Both the position numbers and the translations under genes were made by a program. Under the pieces are notes generated by a model. It had not been told where the DNA came from. It made no database searches and saw nothing but the letters and a program-made list of their open reading frames with translations. Positions 1 to 6,300 of a stretch of 12,593 bases of DNA are shown one piece after another (positions within the stretch are counted from its first letter, which is position 1; the number at the start of each line of letters is the position of its first letter). The DNA comes from Parcubacteria group bacterium CG10_big_fil_rev_8_21_14_0_10_35_15 (lineage in GTDB: Bacteria > Patescibacteriota > Minisyncoccia > Minisyncoccales > GWA2-46-15). The stretch is taken from the NCBI GenBank assembly GCA_002772575.1, contig PFDL01000040.1:896-13488 (forward strand). The letters run 5' to 3'.

Positions 1-794
1 TAGCTAAAATTTATAAGGATATTGCGCCTGAATTGGCCCAAAATGGGAAAGAAATAGCAGAAATGTTTAGCGAAGAATCTCATCGTTTTGAAAAAGCATT
101 AAATCAGGGAATAAAAGAATTGGAGAAATCTGAAAAGATTGACGCTAAAATCGCTTTTTATATCTTTGAAAGTTTTGGTTTGCCATATGAGGTTATTAAA
201 GAAATTGCTGATGAAAAAGGACAGAAAATAAATCAGGAGGACTTTGAACAAGAACTTAAAAAGCATCAGAAATTATCAAAAGGCGCGGCCGAGCATGTTT
301 TCCGTGGCGGTCTGGTTGATCAAAGTTATCAGGTGACGAAATATCATACCGCGACTCATCTTTTACATCAGGCTTTACGTCAGGTATTGGGGGATCGTAT
401 TAGACAAGAGGGGAGCAATATTACGAGTGAGCGTTTGCGTTTTGATTTTAACTATGATGTGAAATTGACTTTGGAACAAATAAAAAAAATTGAAGAAATA
501 GTTAATGAAAAAATTAAAGAGAATTTGCCTGTGCTTTGCGAAGTAACAGATAAAGAAGAGGCCTTTAAGTCAGGCGCTTTAGGATTTTTTCGGACAAAAT
601 ATGGAGATAAAGTAAGGGTTTATACGATTGGCAATCCTTTGACTTCGAAGTCCTCGGGACCTCCTTTTAGTCGGGAGATTTGTGGCGGGCCGCACGTTAA
701 TTCCACGGGTGAATTAGGGGTTTTTAAAATTATTAAAGAAGATAAAGTAGCTAGGGGGATAAGACGAATTAAAGCTATTTTAAGTACTCCTTAA
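1..794 (+). CDS. alaS: Alanyl-tRNA synthetase, C-terminal part (5' truncated)
   Basis: The reading frame is open from base 3, with no start needed inside the window, so this is the 3' end of a longer gene. The first ~95 residues match the region before the AlaRS editing domain (EESHRFEKAL, then AFYIFESFGLPYEVIKEIA). The editing domain follows. Its zinc/active-site motifs are HTATH at 345-359 and CGGPH at 681-695, the HxxxH and CxxxH pair that hydrolyses mischarged Ser- or Gly-tRNA(Ala). The product normally attaches alanine to tRNA(Ala) in the cytoplasm. The protein stops about 32 residues after CGGPH, so the coiled-coil and C-Ala domain found in E. coli AlaRS are absent. A stand-alone AlaX editing protein is unlikely because the upstream part aligns with full synthetases. 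The catalytic half lies outside the window. A few extra residues (around PLTSKSSGPP) precede the CxxxH motif. Confidence 0.93.
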   Translation, partial: AKIYKDIAPELAQNGKEIAEMFSEESHRFEKALNQGIKELEKSEKIDAKIAFYIFESFGLPYEVIKEIADEKGQKINQEDFEQELKKHQKLSKGAAEHVFRGGLVDQSYQVTKYHTATHLLHQALRQVLGDRIRQEGSNITSERLRFDFNYDVKLTLEQIKKIEEIVNEKIKENLPVLCEVTDKEEAFKSGALGFFRTKYGDKVRVYTIGNPLTSKSSGPPFSREICGGPHVNSTGELGVFKIIKEDKVARGIRRIKAILSTP

Positions 795-798
795 CCTG

Positions 799-807
799 TG
801 GTAAGAT
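799..807 (+). promoter_or_regulatory. Candidate extended -10 promoter for the membrane protein gene
   Basis: TGgTAAGAT forms an extended -10 (TGN plus a 5/6 match to TATAAT) in the gap after alaS. The expected start would leave a leader of roughly 14 nt before the ATG at 828. The -35 position (about 779-784, TTTAAG) is poor. The call rests on sequence resemblance only. Confidence 0.3.
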
Positions 808-827
808 GAATTTAGTTTAATTAATTC

Positions 828-2153
828 ATGGCAATGGATAAAAAAATATTTGACATTATTCCGCCAAAAAGATTACATATTTTTGTAAAAGAAGAAGCAG
901 TGCCGGAGATATTGAAAAAAAATATTGAGAAGCCAGAAATTACAGAAGAGCCAGTAATAGAGATTGCGCATAAAGAAAGAATGTTACCCAGAACCAAATT
1001 TGTTTTAAAAAAGAAAACAATATTTTTTGTGGTATTGGCTGTTGTTTTACTAGCTGGAACTGTGAGCGCTTATTTTTTTCTTCCGATTGTTAAAATTGAA
1101 ATCTGGTTAAAAACAGATAATTTAAATGTTAAACAGGATATTGAAATAAATAAAGAAACAAAAGCAATAGATGCGTTAAATCATATTTTGCCAGGAAGAA
1201 TAATTATTGAAGAGCAAACTCTTTCAAAAGAATTTAAGGCAAGCGGTAAAGTTGTTAAGGAAGAAAAAGCAGTTGGCACAATCCGTATTTTTAATGATTA
1301 TTCCACTTCCAGCCAGCCATTAGTGGCTGATACCAGATTTGTTTCTGATGAAGGTAAATTATTTAGATTGGTTGAAAAAACAGTAGTGCCCGGTCAGTCA
1401 ATGGAAAAAGGTAAATTAGTTTCTGGGTTTATTGATGCTTTAGTCAGGGCTGATGTGGCTGGGCCAGATTATAATATTGGCGCTTCAACATTTTCCATTC
1501 CAGGCTTTGCCGGCACTTCAAGATATACATTTTTTTACGCAAAATCATCGTCAGCTATGACTGGCGGTTTTAAGGGAGAAAGTTTGGCAATTTCACCGGA
1601 GGATTTAGAAAATGCCAAAAAATCTTTAATAAATGAAATTAAGGAAAATATTAATAGCGTTTTTGAAAACAAAGCCTTGTCTGGACTTATTCTTGCCCAG
1701 GAAAAAAATCCAATAGTTATTATTAATGAGAGTTCTAATGCAAAACCAGGACAAGCAATTGATACTTTTATTTATGATGTTAAGGCCAAGGGAAGGGCAA
1801 TATTATTATCAGAACAAGACTTAAAAGAGATTAGCGAGATTTATTTTACTAAGGAGCTGACTGAAGATCAAAAGTTTTTATCTGAAAGTATTAAGATAAA
1901 TCCTTTAGTTGGCGCGATAGACGAGTCTTTGAATACAGCAAAATTAAGTTTGGATATTTCCGGAAAAATTTATAAAGACTTAGAAACAAGATTTGTCAAA
2001 GATCAATTGAAAGGCAGGCCAGTTCAAGAGGTTGAAAAGAGTTTTAGCGAGTTGTCTCAGATTTCTAAGGCGAAAATAAAGATTATTCCTTCATTTATTA
2101 AAAATTTGCCTCAAGATATCAACAAGATTGAACTCAAGCTTAACTTTGATTAA
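828..2153 (+). CDS. Single-pass membrane protein with baseplate-J-like extracellular region
   Basis: This 441-residue protein has a charged cytoplasmic N-terminus (residues 1-60, rich in Lys, Glu and Pro), one membrane helix at about 64-87 preceded by KKK, and a long exported part. The stretch at about 150-250 (TIRIFNDYSTSSQPLVADTR, then GPDYNIG, FSIPGFAGT and SSAMTGG) resembles the family often annotated as baseplate J-like in Patescibacteria genomes. That name comes from a phage tail protein fold, and no other phage gene is present. The rest is alternating beta-strand-like and charged helical sequence. The cellular role is unknown; a surface or envelope function is inferred from the anchor. 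ATG at 828 or 834 could both start it, with no Shine-Dalgarno to decide. It lies 33 nt after alaS and 44 nt before infA, and is probably expressed separately from the ribosomal genes. Confidence 0.8.
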   Translation: MAMDKKIFDIIPPKRLHIFVKEEAVPEILKKNIEKPEITEEPVIEIAHKERMLPRTKFVLKKKTIFFVVLAVVLLAGTVSAYFFLPIVKIEIWLKTDNLNVKQDIEINKETKAIDALNHILPGRIIIEEQTLSKEFKASGKVVKEEKAVGTIRIFNDYSTSSQPLVADTRFVSDEGKLFRLVEKTVVPGQSMEKGKLVSGFIDALVRADVAGPDYNIGASTFSIPGFAGTSRYTFFYAKSSSAMTGGFKGESLAISPEDLENAKKSLINEIKENINSVFENKALSGLILAQEKNPIVIINESSNAKPGQAIDTFIYDVKAKGRAILLSEQDLKEISEIYFTKELTEDQKFLSESIKINPLVGAIDESLNTAKLSLDISGKIYKDLETRFVKDQLKGRPVQEVEKSFSELSQISKAKIKIIPSFIKNLPQDINKIELKLNFD

Positions 2154-2159
2154 AAATGG

Positions 2160-2188
2160 TTGACCTAAATTGTGTTTTTTGCTATCGT
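2160..2188 (+). promoter_or_regulatory. Candidate promoter for the infA-alpha operon
   Basis: A -35 TTGACC (2160-2165), a 17-nt spacer and an extended -10 TGcTATCGT (2180-2188) precede infA. A start about 7 nt after the -10 would fall near 2195, leaving only about 3 nt before the infA ATG, so the message would be almost leaderless. A better TATAAT at 2190-2195 lies too close to the ATG to serve infA unless a downstream start codon is used. Sequence-based prediction only. Confidence 0.45.
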
Positions 2189-2197
2189 ATATAATTA

Positions 2198-2428
2198 ATG
2201 AATCAGATAAAGGGAATTAGAAAAAAAGGTATTATTTTAGAAGCATTGCCAAGCGCTACTTTTAGAGTAAAACTTGAAGACGATTTAGAAATAATCGCCT
2301 ATATTTCTGGTAAATTAAGAGTTCATAGAATTAAGATTTTGACCGGCGATCAGGTTCAAGTTGAGATGAGCCCCTATGACGATAAAAGGGGAAGAATTGT
2401 TTATCGCGAATCAACCTTTAGACCATAG
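2198..2428 (+). CDS. infA: Translation initiation factor IF-1
   Basis: This 76-residue protein has the single S1/OB-fold of IF-1, which binds the ribosomal A site of the 30S subunit during initiation. The conserved core is visible: [18 protein letters not shown], then [18 protein letters not shown] and [13 protein letters not shown]. The length is close to the usual 72. It is the first gene of a cluster in the classic infA-rpmJ-rpsM-rpsK-rpsD-rpoA-rplQ order and is followed 13 nt later by rpmJ. secY, adk and map, which often precede infA in other bacteria, are not upstream here. There is no Shine-Dalgarno before the ATG; the adjacent promoter candidate suggests a very short leader. Confidence 0.96.
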   Translation: MNQIKGIRKKGIILEALPSATFRVKLEDDLEIIAYISGKLRVHRIKILTGDQVQVEMSPYDDKRGRIVYRESTFRP

Positions 2429-2441
2429 TTTTAATTTTCAA

Positions 2442-2555
2442 ATGAAGATAAGACCATCAGTAAAGAAAATCTGTAATCATTGTAAAATTATACGCAGGAA
2501 TGGGCGTATATATTTGATTTGCGCAAATCCAAAGCATAAAATGAGACAAGGTTAA
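2442..2555 (+). CDS. rpmJ: Ribosomal protein bL36
   Basis: A 37-residue ORF begins [15 protein letters not shown] and ends NPKHKMRQG. Length and sequence are typical of bL36, a small zinc-binding protein of the 50S subunit. The zinc ligands are C11, C14, C27 and H32, so this is the C+ (zinc-binding) form. It sits between infA and rpsM, as in most bacteria, with 13 and 15 nt gaps. Only an AT-rich stretch precedes the ATG. Confidence 0.97.
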   Translation: MKIRPSVKKICNHCKIIRRNGRIYLICANPKHKMRQG

Positions 2556-2570
2556 TTTTTTTTATTTAAT

Positions 2571-2960
2571 ATGCCACGTATTGTCGGAATAAATATACCA
2601 GAGAAAAAACACATTGAGGTTGCTTTAACCTATATTTATGGCATTGGCAGATCATTAAGTCGGGATATTTTGAAATTAACTAATATCCCTTTTAATAAGA
2701 ATGCTGGAAGCTTAACCGCAGAAGAGGTTAGTCGTTTAAAAGAAGTCATTGAGAAAAAACATAAAACAGAAGGAGATTTAAGGCGACAAATAATGTTAAA
2801 CGTTAAAAGATTGAAAGATATTGGCGCTTGGCGGGGGATTAGACATGCTAAAAAACTTCCGGTCAGGGGTCAGCAGACTAAAACTAATACCAGAACAGTC
2901 AGGGGTAATGTTAGAAAGACGGTCGGTTCTGGCAGAAAGACAGCCGCTCAAGTAACTTAA
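2571..2960 (+). CDS. rpsM: Ribosomal protein uS13
   Basis: This 129-residue 30S head protein contacts 16S rRNA, the P-site tRNA and the bridge to the 50S subunit. It has the family's opening (MPRIVGINIPEKKHIEVALT), the GIG turn (YIYGIGRS) and the basic tail with LPVRGQQTKTNTRT. The length is close to the usual 118-125. The spacing to rpsK is 8 nt. The ATG follows an AT-only leader (TTTTTTTATTTAAT) without a Shine-Dalgarno. Confidence 0.97.
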   Translation: MPRIVGINIPEKKHIEVALTYIYGIGRSLSRDILKLTNIPFNKNAGSLTAEEVSRLKEVIEKKHKTEGDLRRQIMLNVKRLKDIGAWRGIRHAKKLPVRGQQTKTNTRTVRGNVRKTVGSGRKTAAQVT

Positions 2961-2968
2961 AACAAAAT

Positions 2969-3412
2969 ATGGGAAAAAAGAGAATCATAACAAAAGCAGA
3001 ACCTGGATCAGTTCAGGCCGATACAAAGAAACAAGAAGCAGCTATTTTAAAAAAAGCTGATTTAGGCATTGATGAAGGGAAAATATATATCAATTCAACG
3101 TATAATAATACAATTATTACTTTAACAGATTTGAATGGTAATGTTTTAACTGGGGTTTCGGCTGGTAATGTTGGTTTTAAGGGAACTAAAAAATCAACTC
3201 CGTTTGCAGCTTCAAAAGTGGCTGAAGCTTTAGCTAATCGGGCTAAAAAAATAGGGGTAATAAAAGTTTGGGTAATTATTAAAGGAATTGGGGCTGGTCG
3301 AGAATCGGCTTTAAGGTCTTTGGCTGGTCGAGGTTTGGAGTTTTTATCAATTAAAGACGCGACGCCAGTTCCACATAACGGTTGTCGTCCGAAAAAAATA
3401 AGAAGAGTTTAA
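2969..3412 (+). CDS. rpsK: Ribosomal protein uS11
   Basis: This 147-residue 30S platform protein lines the mRNA exit path. The core starts near residue 35 (GKIYINSTYNNTIITLTDLN) and ends with TPVPHNGCRPKKIRRV, the diagnostic uS11 tail. The first ~34 residues are a charged Lys/Glu-rich extension longer than in E. coli (129 aa in total). The usual GPGAGRES loop reads GIGAGRES here, so a strongly conserved Pro is replaced by Ile. The gene lies 8 nt after rpsM and 13 nt before rpsD and is evidently co-transcribed with both. Confidence 0.97.
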   Translation: MGKKRIITKAEPGSVQADTKKQEAAILKKADLGIDEGKIYINSTYNNTIITLTDLNGNVLTGVSAGNVGFKGTKKSTPFAASKVAEALANRAKKIGVIKVWVIIKGIGAGRESALRSLAGRGLEFLSIKDATPVPHNGCRPKKIRRV

Positions 3413-3425
3413 TTTTAATACAAAA

Positions 3426-4073
3426 ATGCCCTTAGACGCAAAATGCAAAGTTTGTCGGAGACAAGGAGCAAAACTCTTTTTAAGAGGTGAGCGTTGTTTT
3501 TCGCCAAAATGCGCTATGATTAAAAGACCTTATGCGCCTGGCTTAAAGGGTAAGAGAAGAAAGAGAGCGCCGTCTGAATATGCCAAATCATTAACGGCAA
3601 AACAGAAATTAAAAATTTGGTATGGTTTAAGTGAAAGACAATTTAAGAGATACGTAAAAGAAATTCTGGAAAAATCTAGAAAAAGTAAAGAAAGCGAATC
3701 TGAAGATGCGAATATAATATTTATTAAAAGATTAGAATCACGACTTGATAGCGTTGCTTTCAGGTTAGGCATAGTCAGTTCAAGGGCTTTAGCAAAACAA
3801 TTGGTTTCTCATGGTTATTTTAAAGTAAATAATCGCTTTGTTGATATTCCGTCATACCGCGTTAAAAAAGGAGATGTTATACAAATTAGAACTGAAAAAT
3901 TAAAAAAGAAAGTTTTTCAAAATCTTAATTCTTCTTTAAAAAAACAAAAGTTACCAGATTGGATAGAATTTAACGCTCAAACCCTTGAAGCTAAAATAAC
4001 TTCAGATCCGGTTGTCAGTCCGGAGAATTTGCCGTCTGAAATTTCTTCAATTTTTGAATTTTATTCCAGGTAG
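3426..4073 (+). CDS. rpsD: Ribosomal protein uS4
   Basis: This 215-residue protein is a primary 16S rRNA binder and early 30S assembly factor. The N-terminal zinc finger is intact (C7, C10, C24, C29). The central helical domain carries LSERQFKRYVKEILEKS. An S4 RNA-binding domain follows (RLESRLDSVAFRLGIVSSRA, then VSHGYFKVNNRFVDIPSYRV). In E. coli uS4 represses the alpha operon by binding its mRNA, and in Bacillus it controls its own leader. This makes the foldable element that begins at its stop codon worth noting, although no S4 site is proven here. The 5' arm of that element (4066-4085) contains the TAG stop (4071-4073). Confidence 0.97.
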   Translation: MPLDAKCKVCRRQGAKLFLRGERCFSPKCAMIKRPYAPGLKGKRRKRAPSEYAKSLTAKQKLKIWYGLSERQFKRYVKEILEKSRKSKESESEDANIIFIKRLESRLDSVAFRLGIVSSRALAKQLVSHGYFKVNNRFVDIPSYRVKKGDVIQIRTEKLKKKVFQNLNSSLKKQKLPDWIEFNAQTLEAKITSDPVVSPENLPSEISSIFEFYSR

Positions 4074-4209
4074 TGAAAACTCGACAAGCTTTACTGTAAT
4101 AACTGAATTTATCTGGCAATAACAAGTTTTAATTAAAAAGTTAAAAGAGGATTATCAAATTTGCAGGGGGCGTAAAGCCCGACTGCCAAGTCGAGTTTCT
4201 ACTACCTGG
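4066..4209 (+). ncRNA. Structured RNA element between rpsD and rpoA
   Basis: Two 20-nt arms, 4066-4085 and 4190-4209, pair almost perfectly: 18 Watson-Crick pairs, one G-U and one A-C mismatch. The 5' arm includes the rpsD stop codon. Just inside the 3' arm sits a second helix: TTGCAG (4161-4166) with CTGCcAA (4183-4189), enclosing GGGC (4168-4171) with GCCC (4177-4180) around the loop GTAAA. The segment 4086-4160 is AT-rich and includes the palindrome TTTTAATTAAAA (4127-4138). ACTACCT (4201-4207) can pair instead with AGGTAGT at 4216-4222, giving a short competing hairpin just before rpoA. It does not end in a U-tract, so a simple terminator is unlikely. Possible roles are an mRNA switch or processing site for rpoA, or an inserted small element. 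Real pairing is well supported by sequence; the function is unknown. Confidence 0.6.
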
Positions 4210-4227
4210 TATTCAAGGTAGTGAAAA
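4068..4227 (+). repeat. 12-nt direct repeats flanking the rpsD-rpoA element
   Basis: AGGTAGTGAAAA occurs at 4068-4079, where it contains the rpsD stop, and exactly again at 4216-4227, a shift of 148 nt. The repeats bracket most of the foldable element. They could be a target-site duplication from an insertion of about 136 nt, or functional alternative pairing partners for ACTACCT at 4201-4207. Confidence 0.7.
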
Positions 4228-4259
4228 TTAATAAAATTTTTACAAAAAACTTTAATTAT

Positions 4260-5033
4260 ATGATCCCATTATTTTCAAAACCAAAAGTTATTTCCGAAAA
4301 AGAGAATCAAGCTGTATTTGAAATAGAATCTCTTTATCCTGGTTATGGAGTAACTATTGGTAATAGCTTGAGAAGAGTATTATTATCTTCTTTGCCTGGC
4401 GCGGCAATCACGAAAATGAAGATCAAGGGTGTGCCACATGAGTTTTCTACCATTCCAGGAGTTTTTGAAGACGTTATCCAGATTATGCTTAATTTGAAAA
4501 AATTAAGATTTAAGGTATTTTCAGAAGAGCCGCAACAAGCAATTTTAAAAGCAAAAGGAGAAACAGATGCTAAAGGAAAAGATTTTCAAATGTCTTCGCA
4601 ATTAGAATTAATAAATAAAAACGAACATATTGCCAGTTTAACGGATAAAAAAGCAGACCTAGAAATTGAAATTGAAGTAGAAAAGGGGATTGGTTATATT
4701 CCCAGAGAAGATAGAAAAAGAGGAAAGTTAGGCATTGGCGAAATACTACTTGATGCTATTTATACTCCTGTTAAAAGAGTAGGCTATCAGGTTGAAAGTA
4801 TGAGAGTCGGCGAAAGGACGGATTTTGATAAGCTTGTGATGGAAGTTCAAACAGACGGTACTATTTCTCCTCAAATGGCTGTTTCTCAGGCTGCTCAGAT
4901 TTTGTTAGATCATTTTTCTTTAATTAATCAGAGCTTTGTTGAATCAGAAGAAAAGCCAAAAGCGCAAAAAGTAGTCAAAACAAAGACAAAAAAAACAATA
5001 AAAGTTAAAAAAATAAAATCAAAGAAAAAGTAA
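4260..5033 (+). CDS. rpoA: RNA polymerase alpha subunit lacking the C-terminal domain
   Basis: I place the start at ATG 4260, giving MIPLFSKPKVISEKENQAVF, the normal alpha beginning. A GTG at 4221 would add 13 residues (KINKIFTKNF...) that do not look like alpha and would start inside the direct repeat. The 257-residue product has the whole N-terminal dimerisation and assembly domain: LYPGYGVTIGNSLRRVLLSS, GYIPREDRKRG and DGTISPQMAVSQAAQILLDH. After about residue 220 it ends in a lysine-rich tail (KTKTKKTIKVKK...). The family usually has about 315-330 residues. The missing part is the alpha-CTD that binds UP elements and activators. No frameshifted CTD remnant fits before rplQ, which starts 19 nt downstream. 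The subunit should still nucleate beta and beta' assembly. Confidence 0.95.
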   Translation: MIPLFSKPKVISEKENQAVFEIESLYPGYGVTIGNSLRRVLLSSLPGAAITKMKIKGVPHEFSTIPGVFEDVIQIMLNLKKLRFKVFSEEPQQAILKAKGETDAKGKDFQMSSQLELINKNEHIASLTDKKADLEIEIEVEKGIGYIPREDRKRGKLGIGEILLDAIYTPVKRVGYQVESMRVGERTDFDKLVMEVQTDGTISPQMAVSQAAQILLDHFSLINQSFVESEEKPKAQKVVKTKTKKTIKVKKIKSKKK

Positions 5034-5052
5034 TATCTTTTAAGCTGGAAAT

Positions 5053-5403
5053 ATGCAAAAACAAAAACGAGGCCGGCAATTATCAAGAAATAGAGATCAG
5101 CGCATAGCTTTGCTGAAGATTTTGGCTGGAAACTTAATTTTAAAAGAAAGGATCAAAACTACCATAGCAAAAGCAAAAGAAACAGCTCCGCTTGTTGAAA
5201 AGATAATTACTAGGGCAAAAAAACAGAACTTGGCTTCAAGAAGAATTTTAATAAGTATGCTTTCCAAAAAAGCTGCGACAAAGGCTTTTAAAGAGTTGGG
5301 GCCAAGGTATTTGGAAAGAAAAGGAGGTTATACAAGGATTATAAAGCTTGGACCTCGCTTATCTGATGCAACCGAAATGGTAATTTTAGAATTAGTAAAA
5401 TAA
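5053..5403 (+). CDS. rplQ: Ribosomal protein bL17
   Basis: This 116-residue 50S protein near the exit tunnel has the family's basic N-terminus (GRQLSRNRDQRIALLKILAG), the conserved ERIKTTIAKAKE segment, and LGPRYLERKGGYTRIIKLGPR near the end. Length is normal (about 115-130). It is 19 nt after rpoA, the classic rpoA-rplQ pairing, and 14 nt before rplM. TGGAAAT precedes the ATG by a few bases but is not a convincing Shine-Dalgarno. Confidence 0.97.
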   Translation: MQKQKRGRQLSRNRDQRIALLKILAGNLILKERIKTTIAKAKETAPLVEKIITRAKKQNLASRRILISMLSKKAATKAFKELGPRYLERKGGYTRIIKLGPRLSDATEMVILELVK

Positions 5404-5417
5404 TTTGGATATTTGAA

Positions 5418-5768
5418 ATGCAAAAGATAATTCATAATATTAATGCCACAGGAATACCATTGGGCAGATTGGCGTCTCAAATAGCTGTGCTTTTGAGAGG
5501 AAAACAAAGACCTGATTTTGTTCCATATAAATTAGGTGGAGATATTGTTGTTGTTGAGAATGTTGATCAGATTCTTTTAACTGGAAAGAAAAATGATCAA
5601 CAAAGTTATTTTTCTCATTCAGGATATCCAAAAGGAGAAAAACATACTCCATTAAAAAAGATTTTTGAATCAAATCCTGAAGAAATCTTAAGAATGGCAG
5701 TTAAGGGTATGTTGCCTCATAATAAATTAAGCGCGGTTATTATCAAGAATTTAAAGTTTAAGAAATGA
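5418..5768 (+). CDS. rplM: Ribosomal protein uL13 (short form)
   Basis: This 116-residue uL13 is an early assembly protein of the 50S subunit. Family motifs are NATGIPLGRLASQIAVLLRG, then GDIVVVENVDQILLTGKK and VKGMLPHNKLSAVIIKNLK. E. coli uL13 has 142 residues. Here about 12 are missing at the N-terminus, and the last ~20 after the LKxY-like segment, including the usual AQQP motif, are absent. It ends TGA, the only TGA stop among the complete genes of the window, overlapping the rpsI start by 4 nt (ATGA), which suggests translational coupling with uS9. Confidence 0.95.
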   Translation: MQKIIHNINATGIPLGRLASQIAVLLRGKQRPDFVPYKLGGDIVVVENVDQILLTGKKNDQQSYFSHSGYPKGEKHTPLKKIFESNPEEILRMAVKGMLPHNKLSAVIIKNLKFKK

Positions 5769-6244
5769 CAGTAAAAGAAAAAGCAAAACTAAAAACGATA
5801 GTTAAGAAAAAACCCATGAAAAAGGTTGTTACTGAAGTTGTAGTGCCAACTATTGTTAAATTTTTTGAAGGAGTTGGTCGGAGAAAGACGGCAATAGCTA
5901 GGGTTAGATTATTTCCTGGTGGCGAGGATAAGTTTTTGATAAATAAAAAAGATTTTAAACAATATTTTTCAACTTTAGCTCTTCAAAGAATGGCGGAATC
6001 TAGCTTGCTTAAAATAAAATATCCAGACAGTTTAACTATAGAAGCAATTGTAAGCGGGGGCGGTATTAATGCTCAAGCTGAAGCAGTGAGGTTGGGAATT
6101 AGCCGGGCTTTTGTTAAAATTAGTCCAGATAATTTAAAGAAATTAAGGAAATTAGGTTATTTGACTAGAGATCCTAGAATGAGAGAAAGAAAGAAGTTTG
6201 GCTTGAAAAGAGCCAGAAGAGCCCCTCAATGGAAAAAGCGTTAG
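5765..6244 (+). CDS. rpsI: Ribosomal protein uS9
   Basis: This 159-residue 30S head protein has a C-terminal tail that reaches the P-site tRNA. The core begins near residue 35 (FFEGVGRRKTAIARVRLFPG) and continues with SGGGINAQAEAVRLGISRAF and the basic tail RKKFGLKRARRAPQWKKR. The usual ending is SKR; here it is KKR. A lysine-rich N-terminal extension of about 30 residues precedes the core. It partners rplM through a 4-nt overlap, as in most bacteria. Its last codons and stop (6231-6244) are repeated at 6276-6289 in the downstream noncoding region. Confidence 0.96.
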   Translation: MTVKEKAKLKTIVKKKPMKKVVTEVVVPTIVKFFEGVGRRKTAIARVRLFPGGEDKFLINKKDFKQYFSTLALQRMAESSLLKIKYPDSLTIEAIVSGGGINAQAEAVRLGISRAFVKISPDNLKKLRKLGYLTRDPRMRERKKFGLKRARRAPQWKKR

Positions 6245-6289
6245 CTTTTGAACTCCTGAGAGCTTGTCGAATGGGGGAAAAAGCGTTAG
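6231..6289 (+). repeat. 14-nt direct repeat of the rpsI 3' end
   Basis: GGAAAAAGCGTTAG, the last four codons plus frame base of rpsI including its TAG, occurs at 6231-6244 and again exactly at 6276-6289. Allowing for an extra GGG, the likeness extends upstream (CAATGG versus GAATGGGGG). The copies are 45 nt apart. The second copy lies just before the structured element at 6301-6428. Confidence 0.65.
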
Positions 6290-6300
6290 TGTCGCTCGGC

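Noticed and set aside
1..794. Stand-alone AlaX trans-editing protein
   Set aside because: The frame is open to the window edge and its first ~95 residues match the region of full AlaRS before the editing domain.
828..2153. Prophage remnant suggested by the baseplate-J likeness
   Set aside because: No other phage gene, integrase or attachment site is nearby, and base composition matches the neighbours.
4221..4259. GTG at 4221 as the rpoA start
   Set aside because: It adds 13 residues unlike any alpha subunit, lies inside the direct repeat, and the family start MIPLFSKPK begins exactly at ATG 4260.
5766..5768. UGA recoded as glycine (Gracilibacteria/Absconditabacteria code)
   Set aside because: No gene contains an in-frame TGA, and rplM ends sensibly at its TGA; a single stop is weak evidence, but nothing supports recoding.
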